From the NCBI RefSeq assembly GCF_014648075.1, contig NZ_BMQK01000005.1:248001-312000 (forward strand): a stretch of DNA of 64,000 bases. Direction: 5' to 3'. Shown here piece by piece: positions 11,555 through 21,416 of the stretch (within the stretch, counting starts at the first letter, position 1; each line of letters starts with the position of its first letter). The stretch is from Streptomyces ruber. GTDB taxonomy: Bacteria > Actinomycetota > Actinomycetes > Streptomycetales > Streptomycetaceae. The notes under the pieces were generated by a model that was given only the letters and a program-made list of their open reading frames with translations, did not search any database and was not told where the DNA came from. The translations under genes were made by a program, and so were the position numbers.

Positions 11555-12274
11555 CTAGTACCGCGTGATCGCCGTCGGTCCGCCCTTCGTGCCGATCGCG
11601 ATGTGCGGCGCCCGCTCCGGGTCGGCCCAGGCGAGGATGTGCCGCATGGCGTCCCGGGGCACGGACACGCAGCCGGCCGTCGCGCCGCGTCCGTCGACGT
11701 GCAGGAAGATCCCGGCGCCGCGCCCGCGCACGGGCGCGGCGTAGTTGAAGCCGATGACGTAGGCGTACGCGTACTGCGTGCCGTAGGTGATCAGGTGCTC
11801 GGCCTCCGTGGCACGGCAGTCGGCGGGGCGGGGTTCCGTCCAGCGGTTGTAGGAACGGGAGCCGTTGTCCTGGCACCACCAGGAGTCCTGGCGGACGGGG
11901 CGGTACCGGACGTCCGTGCCCGGCGGCGCCTTCTCGATGCCGAACGCGTAGGGCAGGTCGTACAGGCCGGTCGGGGTGGTGTCGGTGCCCTGCTCGCGGG
12001 AGCGCCCCTCGGCGAGCCCGCCGGCGCCGAAGCGCGCGGGCGCCGACCCCGCCTCCACCCAGCGTCCGCCGCGCCGGTCCCACCAGGTGACCCGGCCGGT
12101 CGTCGAGGAGGTACGCGCGGCCTCCGCGGTGATCAGCTGGGTACCGCCGCCCGTGTCGGCCATGCGCTCGGGGAGCGGCGGCCCGTCACCGGGAACGGCA
12201 CCGAGCACGAGGGAGGCGGCGGCGAGGAGGGCGACGACACCGGCACGCGGGCTGAGACGGTCACCGAGGCGCAT
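11555..12274 (-). CDS. Exported L,D-transpeptidase-like (YkuD) protein
   Basis: This 239-aa protein has a signal peptide (residues about 10-27, VVALLAAASLVLGAVPG) and a YkuD-type catalytic end. FLHVDGRGATAGCVSVP gives the conserved His and the nucleophilic Cys in ATAGCVS, followed by an Arg. Such enzymes form 3-3 cross-links in peptidoglycan or attach proteins to it. The middle part (TPTGLYDLPYAFG and the DNGSRSYNRW stretch) fits the branch of small YkuD proteins with several Trp and Cys. It starts three nt after the stop of the upstream flavin-oxidase-fold gene, so the two are probably cotranscribed. Confidence 0.85.
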   Translation of the reverse strand: MRLGDRLSPRAGVVALLAAASLVLGAVPGDGPPLPERMADTGGGTQLITAEAARTSSTTGRVTWWDRRGGRWVEAGSAPARFGAGGLAEGRSREQGTDTTPTGLYDLPYAFGIEKAPPGTDVRYRPVRQDSWWCQDNGSRSYNRWTEPRPADCRATEAEHLITYGTQYAYAYVIGFNYAAPVRGRGAGIFLHVDGRGATAGCVSVPRDAMRHILAWADPERAPHIAIGTKGGPTAITRY

Positions 12275-12277
12275 GCC

Positions 12278-12865
12278 TCAGACGGTAGAGGGCGGCAGCG
12301 GCAACGGCAGCCCGGGCAGTCCGTCCAGGCTGGTTCCGATGTGTGGTTTCGACCGGAAGTAGGAGTCGAGCGAGGCGTCGTCCTCGCGCGCGAAGCGCCG
12401 GGCGTGCAGGTCCCGCTCCTCGTCGTAGGTCATGTAGGGCACCGCGTAGCCACAGGTGTCGCGGATCAGTTCGGCGTGGACGACGATGACCGCGCGCAGG
12501 CCGTGCGGGGCCGGATCGATGTCGGGGAAGTGGGTGAGGAGGTCCTTGAAGCGCGGGTCGTCGCGGAAGACCGGCTCGCCCCTGCCGTGGACGCGGACGA
12601 TGTTGGGCGGGCCCTGGAAGGCGCACCACATGAGCGTGATCCGGCCGTTCTCCCGCAGGTGGGCGATGGTCTCGGCGTTGCTGCCGGCGAAGTCCAGGTA
12701 GGCGACGGTCAGTTCGTCGACGACGGCGAAGGAGCCCTTGAGACCCTTGGGAGAGAGGTTGACCGTGCCGTCCTCGGAGAGAGGAGCGGTCGCGGTGAAG
12801 AAGAGAGGCTGGGCTTCGATGAACGTGCGCAGCCGGCCGTCTATGCGTTCATAGGTCTTTCCCAT
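12278..12865 (-). CDS. Pyridoxamine 5'-phosphate oxidase-fold flavoprotein
   Basis: A 195-aa protein of the split-barrel FMN-binding fold. Features are FIEAQPLFFTATAPLSEDGTVNLSPKG near the N-terminus, SNAETIAHLRENGRITLMWCAF and NIVRVHGRGEPV. Proteins of this type bind FMN or F420 and reduce small molecules, or have no known reaction; the substrate is not evident. The ATG at 12865 is preceded by a good promoter on the minus strand. The L,D-transpeptidase gene follows directly. Confidence 0.88.
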   Translation of the reverse strand: MGKTYERIDGRLRTFIEAQPLFFTATAPLSEDGTVNLSPKGLKGSFAVVDELTVAYLDFAGSNAETIAHLRENGRITLMWCAFQGPPNIVRVHGRGEPVFRDDPRFKDLLTHFPDIDPAPHGLRAVIVVHAELIRDTCGYAVPYMTYDEERDLHARRFAREDDASLDSYFRSKPHIGTSLDGLPGLPLPLPPSTV

Positions 12866-12873
12866 GTCGAACG

Positions 12874-12903
12874 ATTATCGTCCCTAACCATTCGCCTGTC
12901 TAA
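12874..12903 (-). promoter_or_regulatory. Sigma-70-type promoter for the flavin oxidase-fold gene
   Basis: On the minus strand TTAGAC (12903-12898) and GATAAT (12879-12874) are separated by 18 bp. The -10 lies close to the ATG at 12865, leaving a very short leader. TTAG occurs twice in direct repeat in the spacer region and could be part of an operator. This is AT-rich DNA in a very GC-rich setting, which supports the call. Confidence 0.6.
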
Positions 12904-12968
12904 GCATTTGTGTCGCCTTGCCGTCGCACCGTTGCCGCCCCGGGACCCGGGACGGCAACGGCGGCCCG

Positions 12969-13898
12969 TCACCCGTCGAGCGCGCAGGTGGCCAGGACGC
13001 CCAGGCCCTGCGGCTTCTCCGCGGTGCGGCCGATGGAGATGGCGATGCGCATGGCGGCGTTCCGCTTGCCGGCCAGCGGGCCGAGGATCGCGTTCCGCAC
13101 GAAGTCCGGTGCGCCCTGACCGACGGGGTTCGCGAGCCGTTCGCTGGCCTCCTGGAGCTGGGTGTCGAGCCGGGCGAGGTTGCGGTCCACCTCGGCCTGC
13201 GCGGAGGCGGGGACGGCGGGGAGCTGCGACGCGACGTCGGGGCGGGAGATGGCGCCGGCGGTTGCGGTCCCGGTTCCCGCTTCGTCTCCGGTTCCGGTCC
13301 CGGTGTCCGCCTCGGCTCCGTCTACGGTGCCGGTGCCCGCCCCGGCCTCGTCCCCGGCGCCCGCCCCGGCCTCGTCCGCGTCGCCCGTGTCCTCGGCGCC
13401 GCCCGCATCGTCCGCGCCTCCGGCCCCGCCCGCGCCCAGGGCGCACGGCGCGAGGGCCTCCAGGCCCTCCGGCCTCTCGGCGGCGCGGCCGATGGCGGTC
13501 TCGATGCGGTTCAGCGTCGCGACGCGCTTGTCCTCCAGGGGGCCGAGGACGGCGTTCCGTACGAGGTCGGGCCCGCCCTGGCCCACCGTGTCGACCAGCC
13601 GCTGGTTCGCCTCCTGGACCTGGGTGCCGAGCAGGGTGAGGTTGCGGTCGACCTCGGCCTGCGCGGACGCGGGGATCTCCGGCAGGCTCGACTCGACCTC
13701 CGGGCAGGTGATGGTGCCGGGCGAGGCGCCCGCCGGGGCGGAGCCGTCGCCCTCCCCGGCGCCGTCGCCCGCCCCGGCGCCGGGGCTCTCCCCGGCCAGG
13801 GCGGAGCCCGCGATCACCGCCCCGGACATCACCAGCGCGGCGGCGCCGCCGATCATCGCGATGCGTCGCTTGTGGTACTTCGGAAGTGCCCTGGACAT
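12969..13898 (-). CDS. Secreted protein with two homologous ~90-residue repeats, unknown function
   Basis: This 309-aa protein has a clear signal peptide ([12 protein letters not shown], then a hydrophobic run ending GSALA). Two copies of one domain follow. The first spans residues about 63-155 and the second about 217-309, joined by a low-complexity Gly/Ala/Asp/Glu/Thr linker. Shared blocks are [30 protein letters not shown] and a terminal A-C-A-L. The first copy has a Cys at both ends (TITCPEV and APCALG). In the second the first Cys is replaced by Arg (AISRPDV) while the last remains. The repeats are helical and amphipathic in look. No function is assigned; it is probably streptomycete-specific. 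Confidence 0.8.
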   Translation of the reverse strand: MSRALPKYHKRRIAMIGGAAALVMSGAVIAGSALAGESPGAGAGDGAGEGDGSAPAGASPGTITCPEVESSLPEIPASAQAEVDRNLTLLGTQVQEANQRLVDTVGQGGPDLVRNAVLGPLEDKRVATLNRIETAIGRAAERPEGLEALAPCALGAGGAGGADDAGGAEDTGDADEAGAGAGDEAGAGTGTVDGAEADTGTGTGDEAGTGTATAGAISRPDVASQLPAVPASAQAEVDRNLARLDTQLQEASERLANPVGQGAPDFVRNAILGPLAGKRNAAMRIAISIGRTAEKPQGLGVLATCALDG

Positions 13899-14032
13899 GT
13901 GGGTGCCTCACTCGTCACTCGGTCGGGGTGGACACGCGGCGCCTGCGTGTTTTCGTAGATCAGTACGAGAAAGCGCGTTCCCCCGTTCAGTCGGCCGACC
14001 GGGTGCCGCCCCGAAGGGTCCGGATTGACGAA

Positions 14033-14063
14033 CCATGCAGACTTCTGCATACTCATGCATGTC
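14033..14063 (+). promoter_or_regulatory. Putative ARG box before argG
   Basis: ATGCAGACTTCTGCAT (an inverted repeat of ATGCA around six bases) is followed within five bases by ATGCATG. Together they make an AT-rich, TGCAT-rich site 30-55 nt before the argG start. It resembles the site before argC more than any other stretch in the window. It probably binds ArgR. The region also has to hold the argG promoter, which I cannot separate from the operator. Confidence 0.65.
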
Positions 14064-14089
14064 AGCGAATGCACTGTGAGGAGAAACCC

Positions 14090-15283
14090 GTGACCGAGCG
14101 CGTCGTACTCGCCTACTCGGGCGGCCTGGACACCTCCGTCGCCATCGGCTGGATCGCCGAGGAGACGGGCGCCGAGGTCATCGCCGTTGCCGTGGACGTC
14201 GGCCAGGGCGGTGAGGACCTGGACGTCATCCGCAAGCGGGCGCTCGCCTGCGGTGCCGTCGAGGCCGAGGTCGCGGACGCCAAGGACGAGTTCGCCGAGG
14301 AGTACTGCCTCCCCGCGATCAAGGCCAACGCCCTCTACATGGACCGCTACCCGCTGGTCTCCGCCCTCTCCCGGCCGACGATCGTCAAGCACCTCGTCGC
14401 CGCCGCCCAGAAGCACGGCGCCGCCACGGTCGCCCACGGCTGCACCGGCAAGGGCAACGACCAGGTGCGGTTCGAGGCCGGCATCGTCGCCCTCGCCCCC
14501 GACCTCAAGTGCATCGCCCCGGTCCGCGACTACGCGATGACCCGCGACAAGGCCATCGCGTTCTGCGAGGCCAAGGGCCTGCCGATCGCCACCACCAAGA
14601 AGTCCCCGTACTCCATCGACCAGAACGTCTTCGGGCGGGCCATCGAGACGGGCTTCCTGGAGGACATCTGGAACGCACCGATCGAGGACATCTACGAGTA
14701 CACCTCCAACCCGGCCGAGCCCCGCGAGGCCGACGAGGTGGTCATCACCTTCAAGGAGGGCGTCCCGGTCGCGATCGACGGCAAGCCCGTCACCGTCCTC
14801 CAGGCCGTCCAGCAGCTCAACGAGCGCGCGGGTGCCCAGGGCATCGGCCGGATCGACATGGTCGAGGACCGTCTCGTCGGCATCAAGTCCCGTGAGGTGT
14901 ACGAGGCTCCGGGCGCCATCGCCCTGATCACCGCCCACCAGGAGCTGGAGAACGTCACCGTCGAGCGCGAGCTGGCCCGCTACAAGCGCCAGGTCGAGCA
15001 GCGCTGGGGCGAGCTCGTCTACGACGGCCTGTGGTTCTCCCCGCTCAAGCGCGCCCTGGACGGCTTCATCAACGAGGCCAACCAGCAGGTCAACGGCGAC
15101 ATCCGGCTCACCCTGCACGGCGGCCGCGCCGTCGTCACCGGCCGCCGCTCCGAGACGTCGCTGTACGACTTCAACCTCGCCACCTACGACACCGGCGACT
15201 CCTTCGACCAGGCCGCGGCCAAGGGCTTCATCGACATCTACAGCCTGTCGGCGAAGATCGCCGCCAAGCGCGACCTGGCCTGA
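14090..15283 (+). CDS. argG: Argininosuccinate synthase
   Basis: ArgG joins citrulline and aspartate with ATP to make argininosuccinate. The protein is 397 aa from a GTG at 14090 preceded by GTGAGGAGAA; the longer frame upstream is not needed. The ATP pyrophosphatase loop [14 protein letters not shown] lies at residues 5-18. [14 protein letters not shown] near residue 118 and the [15 protein letters not shown] block are diagnostic. argH lies 133 nt downstream after a hairpin. The gene is separated from argCJBDR by about 8 kb of opposite-strand genes. Confidence 0.97.
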   Translation: MTERVVLAYSGGLDTSVAIGWIAEETGAEVIAVAVDVGQGGEDLDVIRKRALACGAVEAEVADAKDEFAEEYCLPAIKANALYMDRYPLVSALSRPTIVKHLVAAAQKHGAATVAHGCTGKGNDQVRFEAGIVALAPDLKCIAPVRDYAMTRDKAIAFCEAKGLPIATTKKSPYSIDQNVFGRAIETGFLEDIWNAPIEDIYEYTSNPAEPREADEVVITFKEGVPVAIDGKPVTVLQAVQQLNERAGAQGIGRIDMVEDRLVGIKSREVYEAPGAIALITAHQELENVTVERELARYKRQVEQRWGELVYDGLWFSPLKRALDGFINEANQQVNGDIRLTLHGGRAVVTGRRSETSLYDFNLATYDTGDSFDQAAAKGFIDIYSLSAKIAAKRDLA

Positions 15284-15332
15284 CCGCGCGTCGCGCGACC
15301 GCACCGGTCCCCTCGCACATGCAATGGCCTGA

Positions 15333-16850
<1,518 letters not shown>

Positions 16851-16991
16851 CGGGTACGAGAAGCGGCGGGCACGCGCGCGTGGGAGGCCCGGGAGGCCCC
16901 GGTGTCCCCCGCGCGCGCGTGTGCGGGAATCATCACGGTTACGTCGGGCGTGCGCACGCGCGCCCCAGGTACGGCCCGAACGGAGCCCGCG

Positions 16992-18002
16992 ATGCCCTTC
17001 CACCTTCCCCAAGCTCTCGACCCCGATCGAGCAGGGGAGACCCCAACCGCCTCGGCGACCACTCCCACCTGCCACCTCGGCCTCGGGCTGGCCGCCGTCG
17101 GCCGCCCCGGGTACATCAACCTCGGCCGCGAGCGGGACCTCCCCGCCGACCGCACCGTCGAGGCCCTGCGCGCCCGCAGCCACGAACTCCTCGACGCCGC
17201 CTACGCCCAGGGCGTGCGCTACTTCGACACCGCCCGCTCCTACGGCCGCGCGGAGGAGTTCCTCGCGGGCTGGCTGAAGGCCCGCCCCTACGTCGACGAC
17301 GTGGTGATCGGCAGCAAGTGGGGCTACACCTACACCGCAGGCTGGCGCACCGACGCCGAGCGGCACGAGGTCAAGGACCACACCCTGCCGACGTACGAGC
17401 GGCAGCGCGCCGAGACCGACGGACTGCTCGGCGACCGGCTCGACCTCTACCAGATCCACTCGGTGACCCCGGACAGCCCCGCCCTCACCGACAAGGAGCT
17501 CCACGCCCGGCTCGCCGAGGCCGCGGCCGAGGGCGTCACCATCGGCTTCTCGACCAGCGGCCCCGCGCAGGCGGACGCGATCCGCGCCGCGCTCGCGGTG
17601 ACCGTCGACGGCGCGCCCCTCTTCCGCACCGTCCAGTCCACGTACAACGTCCTGGAGACCTCGGCCGGGCCCGCGCTCGCCGAGGCGCACGACGCCGGGC
17701 TCTCCGTGATCGTCAAGGAGGGCGTGGCCAACGGCCGGCTCACCGGACCGCACGCCCCGGAAGCCCTGCGGGACATCGCCGCGCGGACCGGCCTGGGCCC
17801 CGACGCGGTCGCCCTCGCGTACGTGCTCCGGCAGCCCTGGGCGGGGGTCGTCCTGTCCGGCGCGGCGACCGTCGGGCAGCTCACCTCCAACCTGCACGCC
17901 GCCGCCGTCGACCTCGACGAGGAGCGGTTCGCGCGACTCGCCGCGCTCGCGCAGGAGCCGGGCGCGTACTGGGAGCGGCGCGGACAGCTGCCCTGGCACT
18001 GA
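16992..18002 (+). CDS. Aldo/keto reductase
   Basis: This NADPH-dependent aldo/keto reductase (TIM barrel) is 336 aa from the ATG at 16992. Visible parts are GVRYFDTARSYGRAEEFLAGWL with the catalytic Asp and Tyr, VVIGSKWGY with the catalytic Lys, YQIHSV with the His, and the cofactor-binding end VVLSGAATVGQLTSNL. Residues 4-18 are encoded by a dispersed palindromic repeat and do not belong to the family, whose conserved part begins at LGLGLAAVGRPGYINLG. The true ancestral start may therefore have been replaced. GGAGC precedes the ATG. The substrate is unknown. Confidence 0.85.
   Translation: MPFHLPQALDPDRAGETPTASATTPTCHLGLGLAAVGRPGYINLGRERDLPADRTVEALRARSHELLDAAYAQGVRYFDTARSYGRAEEFLAGWLKARPYVDDVVIGSKWGYTYTAGWRTDAERHEVKDHTLPTYERQRAETDGLLGDRLDLYQIHSVTPDSPALTDKELHARLAEAAAEGVTIGFSTSGPAQADAIRAALAVTVDGAPLFRTVQSTYNVLETSAGPALAEAHDAGLSVIVKEGVANGRLTGPHAPEALRDIAARTGLGPDAVALAYVLRQPWAGVVLSGAATVGQLTSNLHAAAVDLDEERFARLAALAQEPGAYWERRGQLPWH
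17003..17044 (+). repeat. Streptomyces-type dispersed palindromic repeat
   Basis: CCTTCCCCAAGCTCTCGA, then a short spacer, then TCGAGCAGGGGAGACCCC forms an imperfect inverted repeat. I recognise this wording as a frequent intergenic element of Streptomyces chromosomes. Here it lies in frame inside the beginning of the aldo/keto reductase reading frame, where it would encode part of HLPQALDPDRAGETP. Confidence 0.7.
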
Positions 18003-18063
18003 GCGGAACCTTCGCCCCTGACCCGAACCGAAGATCCGAGGCATGAGACTCCCGCGCCCTGTA

Positions 18064-18081
18064 TGAGACATGAATGTCTCA
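18064..18081 (+). promoter_or_regulatory. Palindromic operator of the TetR-family regulator
   Basis: TGAGACAT-GA-ATGTCTCA is a perfect 8+8 palindrome. A third half site, TGTCTCAT (18095-18102), overlaps the start codon of the regulator itself. The spacing and symmetry are typical of TetR-family operators and predict autorepression of the regulator-transporter operon. TATGGT just upstream of the start could be a -10 for a nearly leaderless transcript. Confidence 0.75.
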
Positions 18082-18100
18082 CATGGGCTATGGTTGTCTC

Positions 18101-18652
18101 ATGCCTTTCGATCGTGACCGCGTGCTGCGCGCCGCCGCGGCCCTGCTGACCCGCAAGTCCACCGCCACCATGGACGAGGTGGCCAAAGCGGCGGGCATCA
18201 GCAGGGCCACGCTGCACCGCCACTTCGCCGGACGGGACGCCCTGGTCAGAGCGCTGGAGTCGCTGGGCATCGCCGAGTGCGAGGCCGCCCTCGAAGCGGC
18301 CCGCCCGGACGAGGGCCCCGCGCGCGACGCGGTGCGGCGGCTCGTGCGCGAGATCGAGCCCGCCGCGGGGCTGCTCGCCTTCCTCTACACCGAGAACCAG
18401 CTGTTCGAGGGCGAGGAGCAGAACGAGGGCTGGGACCGGCTGGACGAGCGGATCACCGCCCTGTTCCGGCGCGGTCAGGAGAGCGGCGAGTTCCGGATCG
18501 ACCTCACCCCGGTCTGGCTCACGGAGGCCCTGTACGGGCTCGTCGCCTCCCACGCGTGGGGCGTGATCGACGGCCGGCTGGCCGGCAAGGACTTCCAGTA
18601 CATGATCGTCGAGCTCCTGCTCGGCGGCGCGGCACGGAGAGAGGAATCATGA
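18101..18652 (+). CDS. TetR-family transcriptional regulator
   Basis: A 183-aa protein from the ATG at 18101. The in-frame ATG at 18074 lies inside the operator, so the shorter form is favoured. The helix-turn-helix is at residues about 25-50: ATMDEVAKAAGISRATLHRHFAGRDALVRAL. The C-terminal ligand-binding part is all helical and not informative. Its stop overlaps the start of the drug exporter gene (ATGA), so it is a local repressor whose ligand is probably a pump substrate. Confidence 0.92.
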   Translation: MPFDRDRVLRAAAALLTRKSTATMDEVAKAAGISRATLHRHFAGRDALVRALESLGIAECEAALEAARPDEGPARDAVRRLVREIEPAAGLLAFLYTENQLFEGEEQNEGWDRLDERITALFRRGQESGEFRIDLTPVWLTEALYGLVASHAWGVIDGRLAGKDFQYMIVELLLGGAARREES

Positions 18653-20184
18653 CCGCCGTCAAGCAGCCGACGACCGAGACGGAGGTGACGCAGGCACGCC
18701 CCGGGCGCTGGCTCGCCCTCGGCGTGCTCGTGTTCGCCGTGCTGCTGGTGGCCGTCGACGCCACCGTTCTCGGTCTCGCCACCCCGTACATCAGCGAGGA
18801 CCTGAACCCCTCGGGCACCCAGCTCCTGTGGATCGGCGACGTCTACTCGTTCGTCATCGCGGGCCTGCTGGTCTCCATGGGCAGCCTCGGCGACCGTGTC
18901 GGCCGCAAGAAACTCCTGCTGATCGGCGCCACGGCGTTCGGCGCGATGTCCGTGCTGAACGCCTACGCCACCACACCGGAGCTGATGATCCTCGCGCGGG
19001 CGCTGCTCGGTGTCGCGGGTGCCACCCTGATGCCCTCCACCCTCGCCCTGATCCGCAACATCTTCCCCGACCCGCGCGAGCGCAGCCTCGCCGTCGGTAT
19101 CTGGGGCGCGACCGCCTCCGCCGGCGCGGCGGTCGGCCCGGTCGTGGGCGGTGTCCTGCTCGAGCACTTCTGGTGGGGCTCGGTCTTCCTGATCAACCTG
19201 CCGGTCATGGTGGTGCTGGTCGCCGTCGGCGCCAGGCTGCTGCCCGAGTCGCGCAACCCGCGGCCCGGCCCGTGGGACCTCGCGAGCGTCCTGCTCTCGC
19301 TGGTCGGCATGGTCGGTGTGGTGTACGCGATCAAGGAGGCCGCGTCGCACGGTGCCTCCGCGGACGCCCTGGCCGCCGGTGCGCTGGGCGCGGCCGCGCT
19401 GTTCGGCTTCGTACGGCGCCAGCTCACGCTGCCCGCGCCGCTGCTGGACATGCGGCTGTTCCGGCACCGCGGCTTCTCCGGTGCCGTCGCCGCGGACCTG
19501 CTGACCGTCCTCGGCCTGTCCGGACTGGTGTTCTTCCTGTCGCAGTACCTGCAACTCGTGCAGGGCAGGCGGCCGCTGGAGGCCGGACTCGCCGAACTGC
19601 CCGCCGCCGTCGGCGCGGTGGTGGCCGGACTGGTCGCGGGCCGGGCCGCCCGGCGCTTCTCCGTACGGTCCGTGGTGGCGGGCGGGCTCGCCGCCGTGGG
19701 CGTGGCGCTCGCCTCCCTCACGGTCCTGACCCAGTCGACCGGTTACCCGCTGCTCGGCACGGCACTGCTGGTGGTCGGCCTCGGCGCGGGCTTCTCGTTC
19801 ACCGTGACCGCCGACGTCATCCTGTCCAGCGTGCCCAAGGAACGGGCGGGTTCCGCATCCGCGGTGTCCGAGACCGCGTACGAACTGGGCGCGGCCCTCG
19901 GCATCGCGCTGCTCGGCTCGGTGGTGACCGGTGTGTACCGGGGCTTCACGGCCCCGGCGGGCACCCCGGCAGTGGCGCACGAATCACTCGGCGGCGCGGT
20001 CGAGGCGGCGTCGGAACTGCCCGCGGACAGCGCGGCGGCGCTGATGGCGGCGGCCCGCGAGGCGTTCGTCGACGGACTGGCCGTCGCGGCGGGCGCCGGC
20101 GCCGCGATACTGCTGGCCGCCTCGGTGGCGGCCTGGTTCCTGCTGCGCGGACAGCGCCTGGAGGAGCGGGCGGAGCATCCGTGA
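18649..20184 (+). CDS. MFS drug exporter, DHA2 (14-helix) type
   Basis: This 511-aa proton-driven efflux transporter has about 14 membrane segments. Motif A appears as GSLGDRVGRKKLLLIG after helix 2, and the motif C-like antiporter segment as GATASAGAAVGPVVGGVLLEHFWWGSVFLINLP. VDATVLGLATPYI in helix 1 (motif D1) is typical of QacA/SmvA-like pumps. It is translationally coupled to the TetR regulator upstream. It probably removes a toxic organic cation or antibiotic; the substrate is unknown. Confidence 0.93.
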   Translation: MTAVKQPTTETEVTQARPGRWLALGVLVFAVLLVAVDATVLGLATPYISEDLNPSGTQLLWIGDVYSFVIAGLLVSMGSLGDRVGRKKLLLIGATAFGAMSVLNAYATTPELMILARALLGVAGATLMPSTLALIRNIFPDPRERSLAVGIWGATASAGAAVGPVVGGVLLEHFWWGSVFLINLPVMVVLVAVGARLLPESRNPRPGPWDLASVLLSLVGMVGVVYAIKEAASHGASADALAAGALGAAALFGFVRRQLTLPAPLLDMRLFRHRGFSGAVAADLLTVLGLSGLVFFLSQYLQLVQGRRPLEAGLAELPAAVGAVVAGLVAGRAARRFSVRSVVAGGLAAVGVALASLTVLTQSTGYPLLGTALLVVGLGAGFSFTVTADVILSSVPKERAGSASAVSETAYELGAALGIALLGSVVTGVYRGFTAPAGTPAVAHESLGGAVEAASELPADSAAALMAAAREAFVDGLAVAAGAGAAILLAASVAAWFLLRGQRLEERAEHP

Positions 20185-20277
20185 GGCACCGCGTCCGCCG
20201 ACGGGCGGGCGGCACCCGCCGGCGTCGCGGTCGGTAGGCCCGCACGCAGCACACGCACGGCACGGCACGTGCGGAAC

Positions 20278-20310
20278 GGCGGGTCCGTCGCGAACCGCGA
20301 CGAACCCGCC
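20278..20310. terminator. Bidirectional terminator hairpin
   Basis: The arms 20278-20292 and 20296-20310 pair at 14 of 15 positions around a three-base loop. It sits between the convergent MFS exporter and acyltransferase genes and can serve both. Confidence 0.8.
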
Positions 20311-20336
20311 GTGTGCTCCGTGCCCCGCGCGGAGCG

Positions 20337-21020
20337 CTACGCCGCGTCCTTGGCCTTCGTGGCGTACATGTCCACGTACTCCTGCCCGGACAGCCGCATG
20401 ACCTCGGCCATCACGGAGTCGGTGACGGCGCGCAGCACGTAGCGGTCGCGGTCCATGCCGTCGTAGCGGGAGAACTCCATCGCCTCGCCGAAGCGGACCG
20501 TGACCCGCCGCCCCCGGCCGATGCGCGGCAGCCCGGCCCCGCCCGGCTGGATCTTGTCGGTGCCGATCATGGCGAACGGGACGACGGGGGCGCCGGTCAT
20601 CAGGGTGAGGCGGGCGATGCCGGTACGGCCGCGGTAGAGGCGGCCGTCGGGGGAGCGGGTGCCCTCCGGGTAGATGCCGAACATGTTGCCCCGCTCCAGC
20701 ACGCGGCGCCCGGTCATCAGCGCCGCGACGCCGCCCCGGCCGCCGTCGCGGTCGACGGGGATCATGCCGACGCCGGTGAAGAACCAGGCCATCAGCCGGC
20801 CCTTGAGCCCCTTGCCGGTGACGTACTCGTCCTTGCCGATGAAGAACACCTGACGGTCGCAGACCAGCGGCAGGATCATCGAGTCGATGAACGTCAGGTG
20901 GTTGCCGGCGAGGATCACCGGGCCGTCGCCCGGGATGTGCTCCGCGCCCTCCACCCGGGGGCGGAACATCAGGCGCATGATCGGTCCGAGCACTGCCTTG
21001 ATGAGCGCGAAGCGGGACAA
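20337..21020 (-). CDS. plsC: 1-acyl-sn-glycerol-3-phosphate acyltransferase family protein
   Basis: A PlsC-type lysophosphatidic acid acyltransferase, about 227 aa. The conserved block I is NHLTFID (H-x4-D form). FGIYPEGTRS supplies block III and APVVPFAMIGTD block IV. The start is taken as TTG at 21020, which follows GGAGGG. Upstream in-frame starts (to 21098) lack a ribosome site and give a polar, unconserved-looking extension. The protein acts at the cytoplasmic membrane in phospholipid synthesis or acyl remodelling. The 396-nt gap to the divergent glpQ-like gene holds presumably both promoters; no motif stands out. Confidence 0.88.
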   Translation of the reverse strand: MSRFALIKAVLGPIMRLMFRPRVEGAEHIPGDGPVILAGNHLTFIDSMILPLVCDRQVFFIGKDEYVTGKGLKGRLMAWFFTGVGMIPVDRDGGRGGVAALMTGRRVLERGNMFGIYPEGTRSPDGRLYRGRTGIARLTLMTGAPVVPFAMIGTDKIQPGGAGLPRIGRGRRVTVRFGEAMEFSRYDGMDRDRYVLRAVTDSVMAEVMRLSGQEYVDMYATKAKDAA

Positions 21021-21416
21021 CGGGCCCTCCGATGTAAGGCGGTTCGATATGAGTCTGTGCAGGTGAGGACCATACTCGCGGTCCCCGGGGTCGCGCACAT
21101 CGGGTTCACGCGACGGATACGCACTGTTGACGTACGTTTACCTGCGCTTTGTGCCCGATGGGCGCTTCCGTGCCCGAGCGGCACTGTGACGGACATCGCG
21201 TGCGGCGGCGTCCGACGCCCGCGTACCCGGAACGGTCCCGCCCAAGCCGACGGCCCGTCACATCTCCTTGTGCTCGCGGCACGTGCCGTTCCCTCACGAC
21301 CGACATCCGGCGTGACCCGTGTGTTCCGCCGCGCGTCTCCCGTACGTCACCCGGCGGCACCTACGATCGTCCCGCTTTGACAGGTGCAGGGCAGTGCAAT
21401 TCGGGAGGAGTACCGC

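Noticed and set aside
9299..13639. A 1446-codon plus-strand open frame across the eCIS-core, transpeptidase and oxidase-fold genes
   Set aside because: It lies antisense to several well-supported genes and its product is Arg/Gly/His-rich with no domain. It is a shadow frame of high-GC coding DNA.
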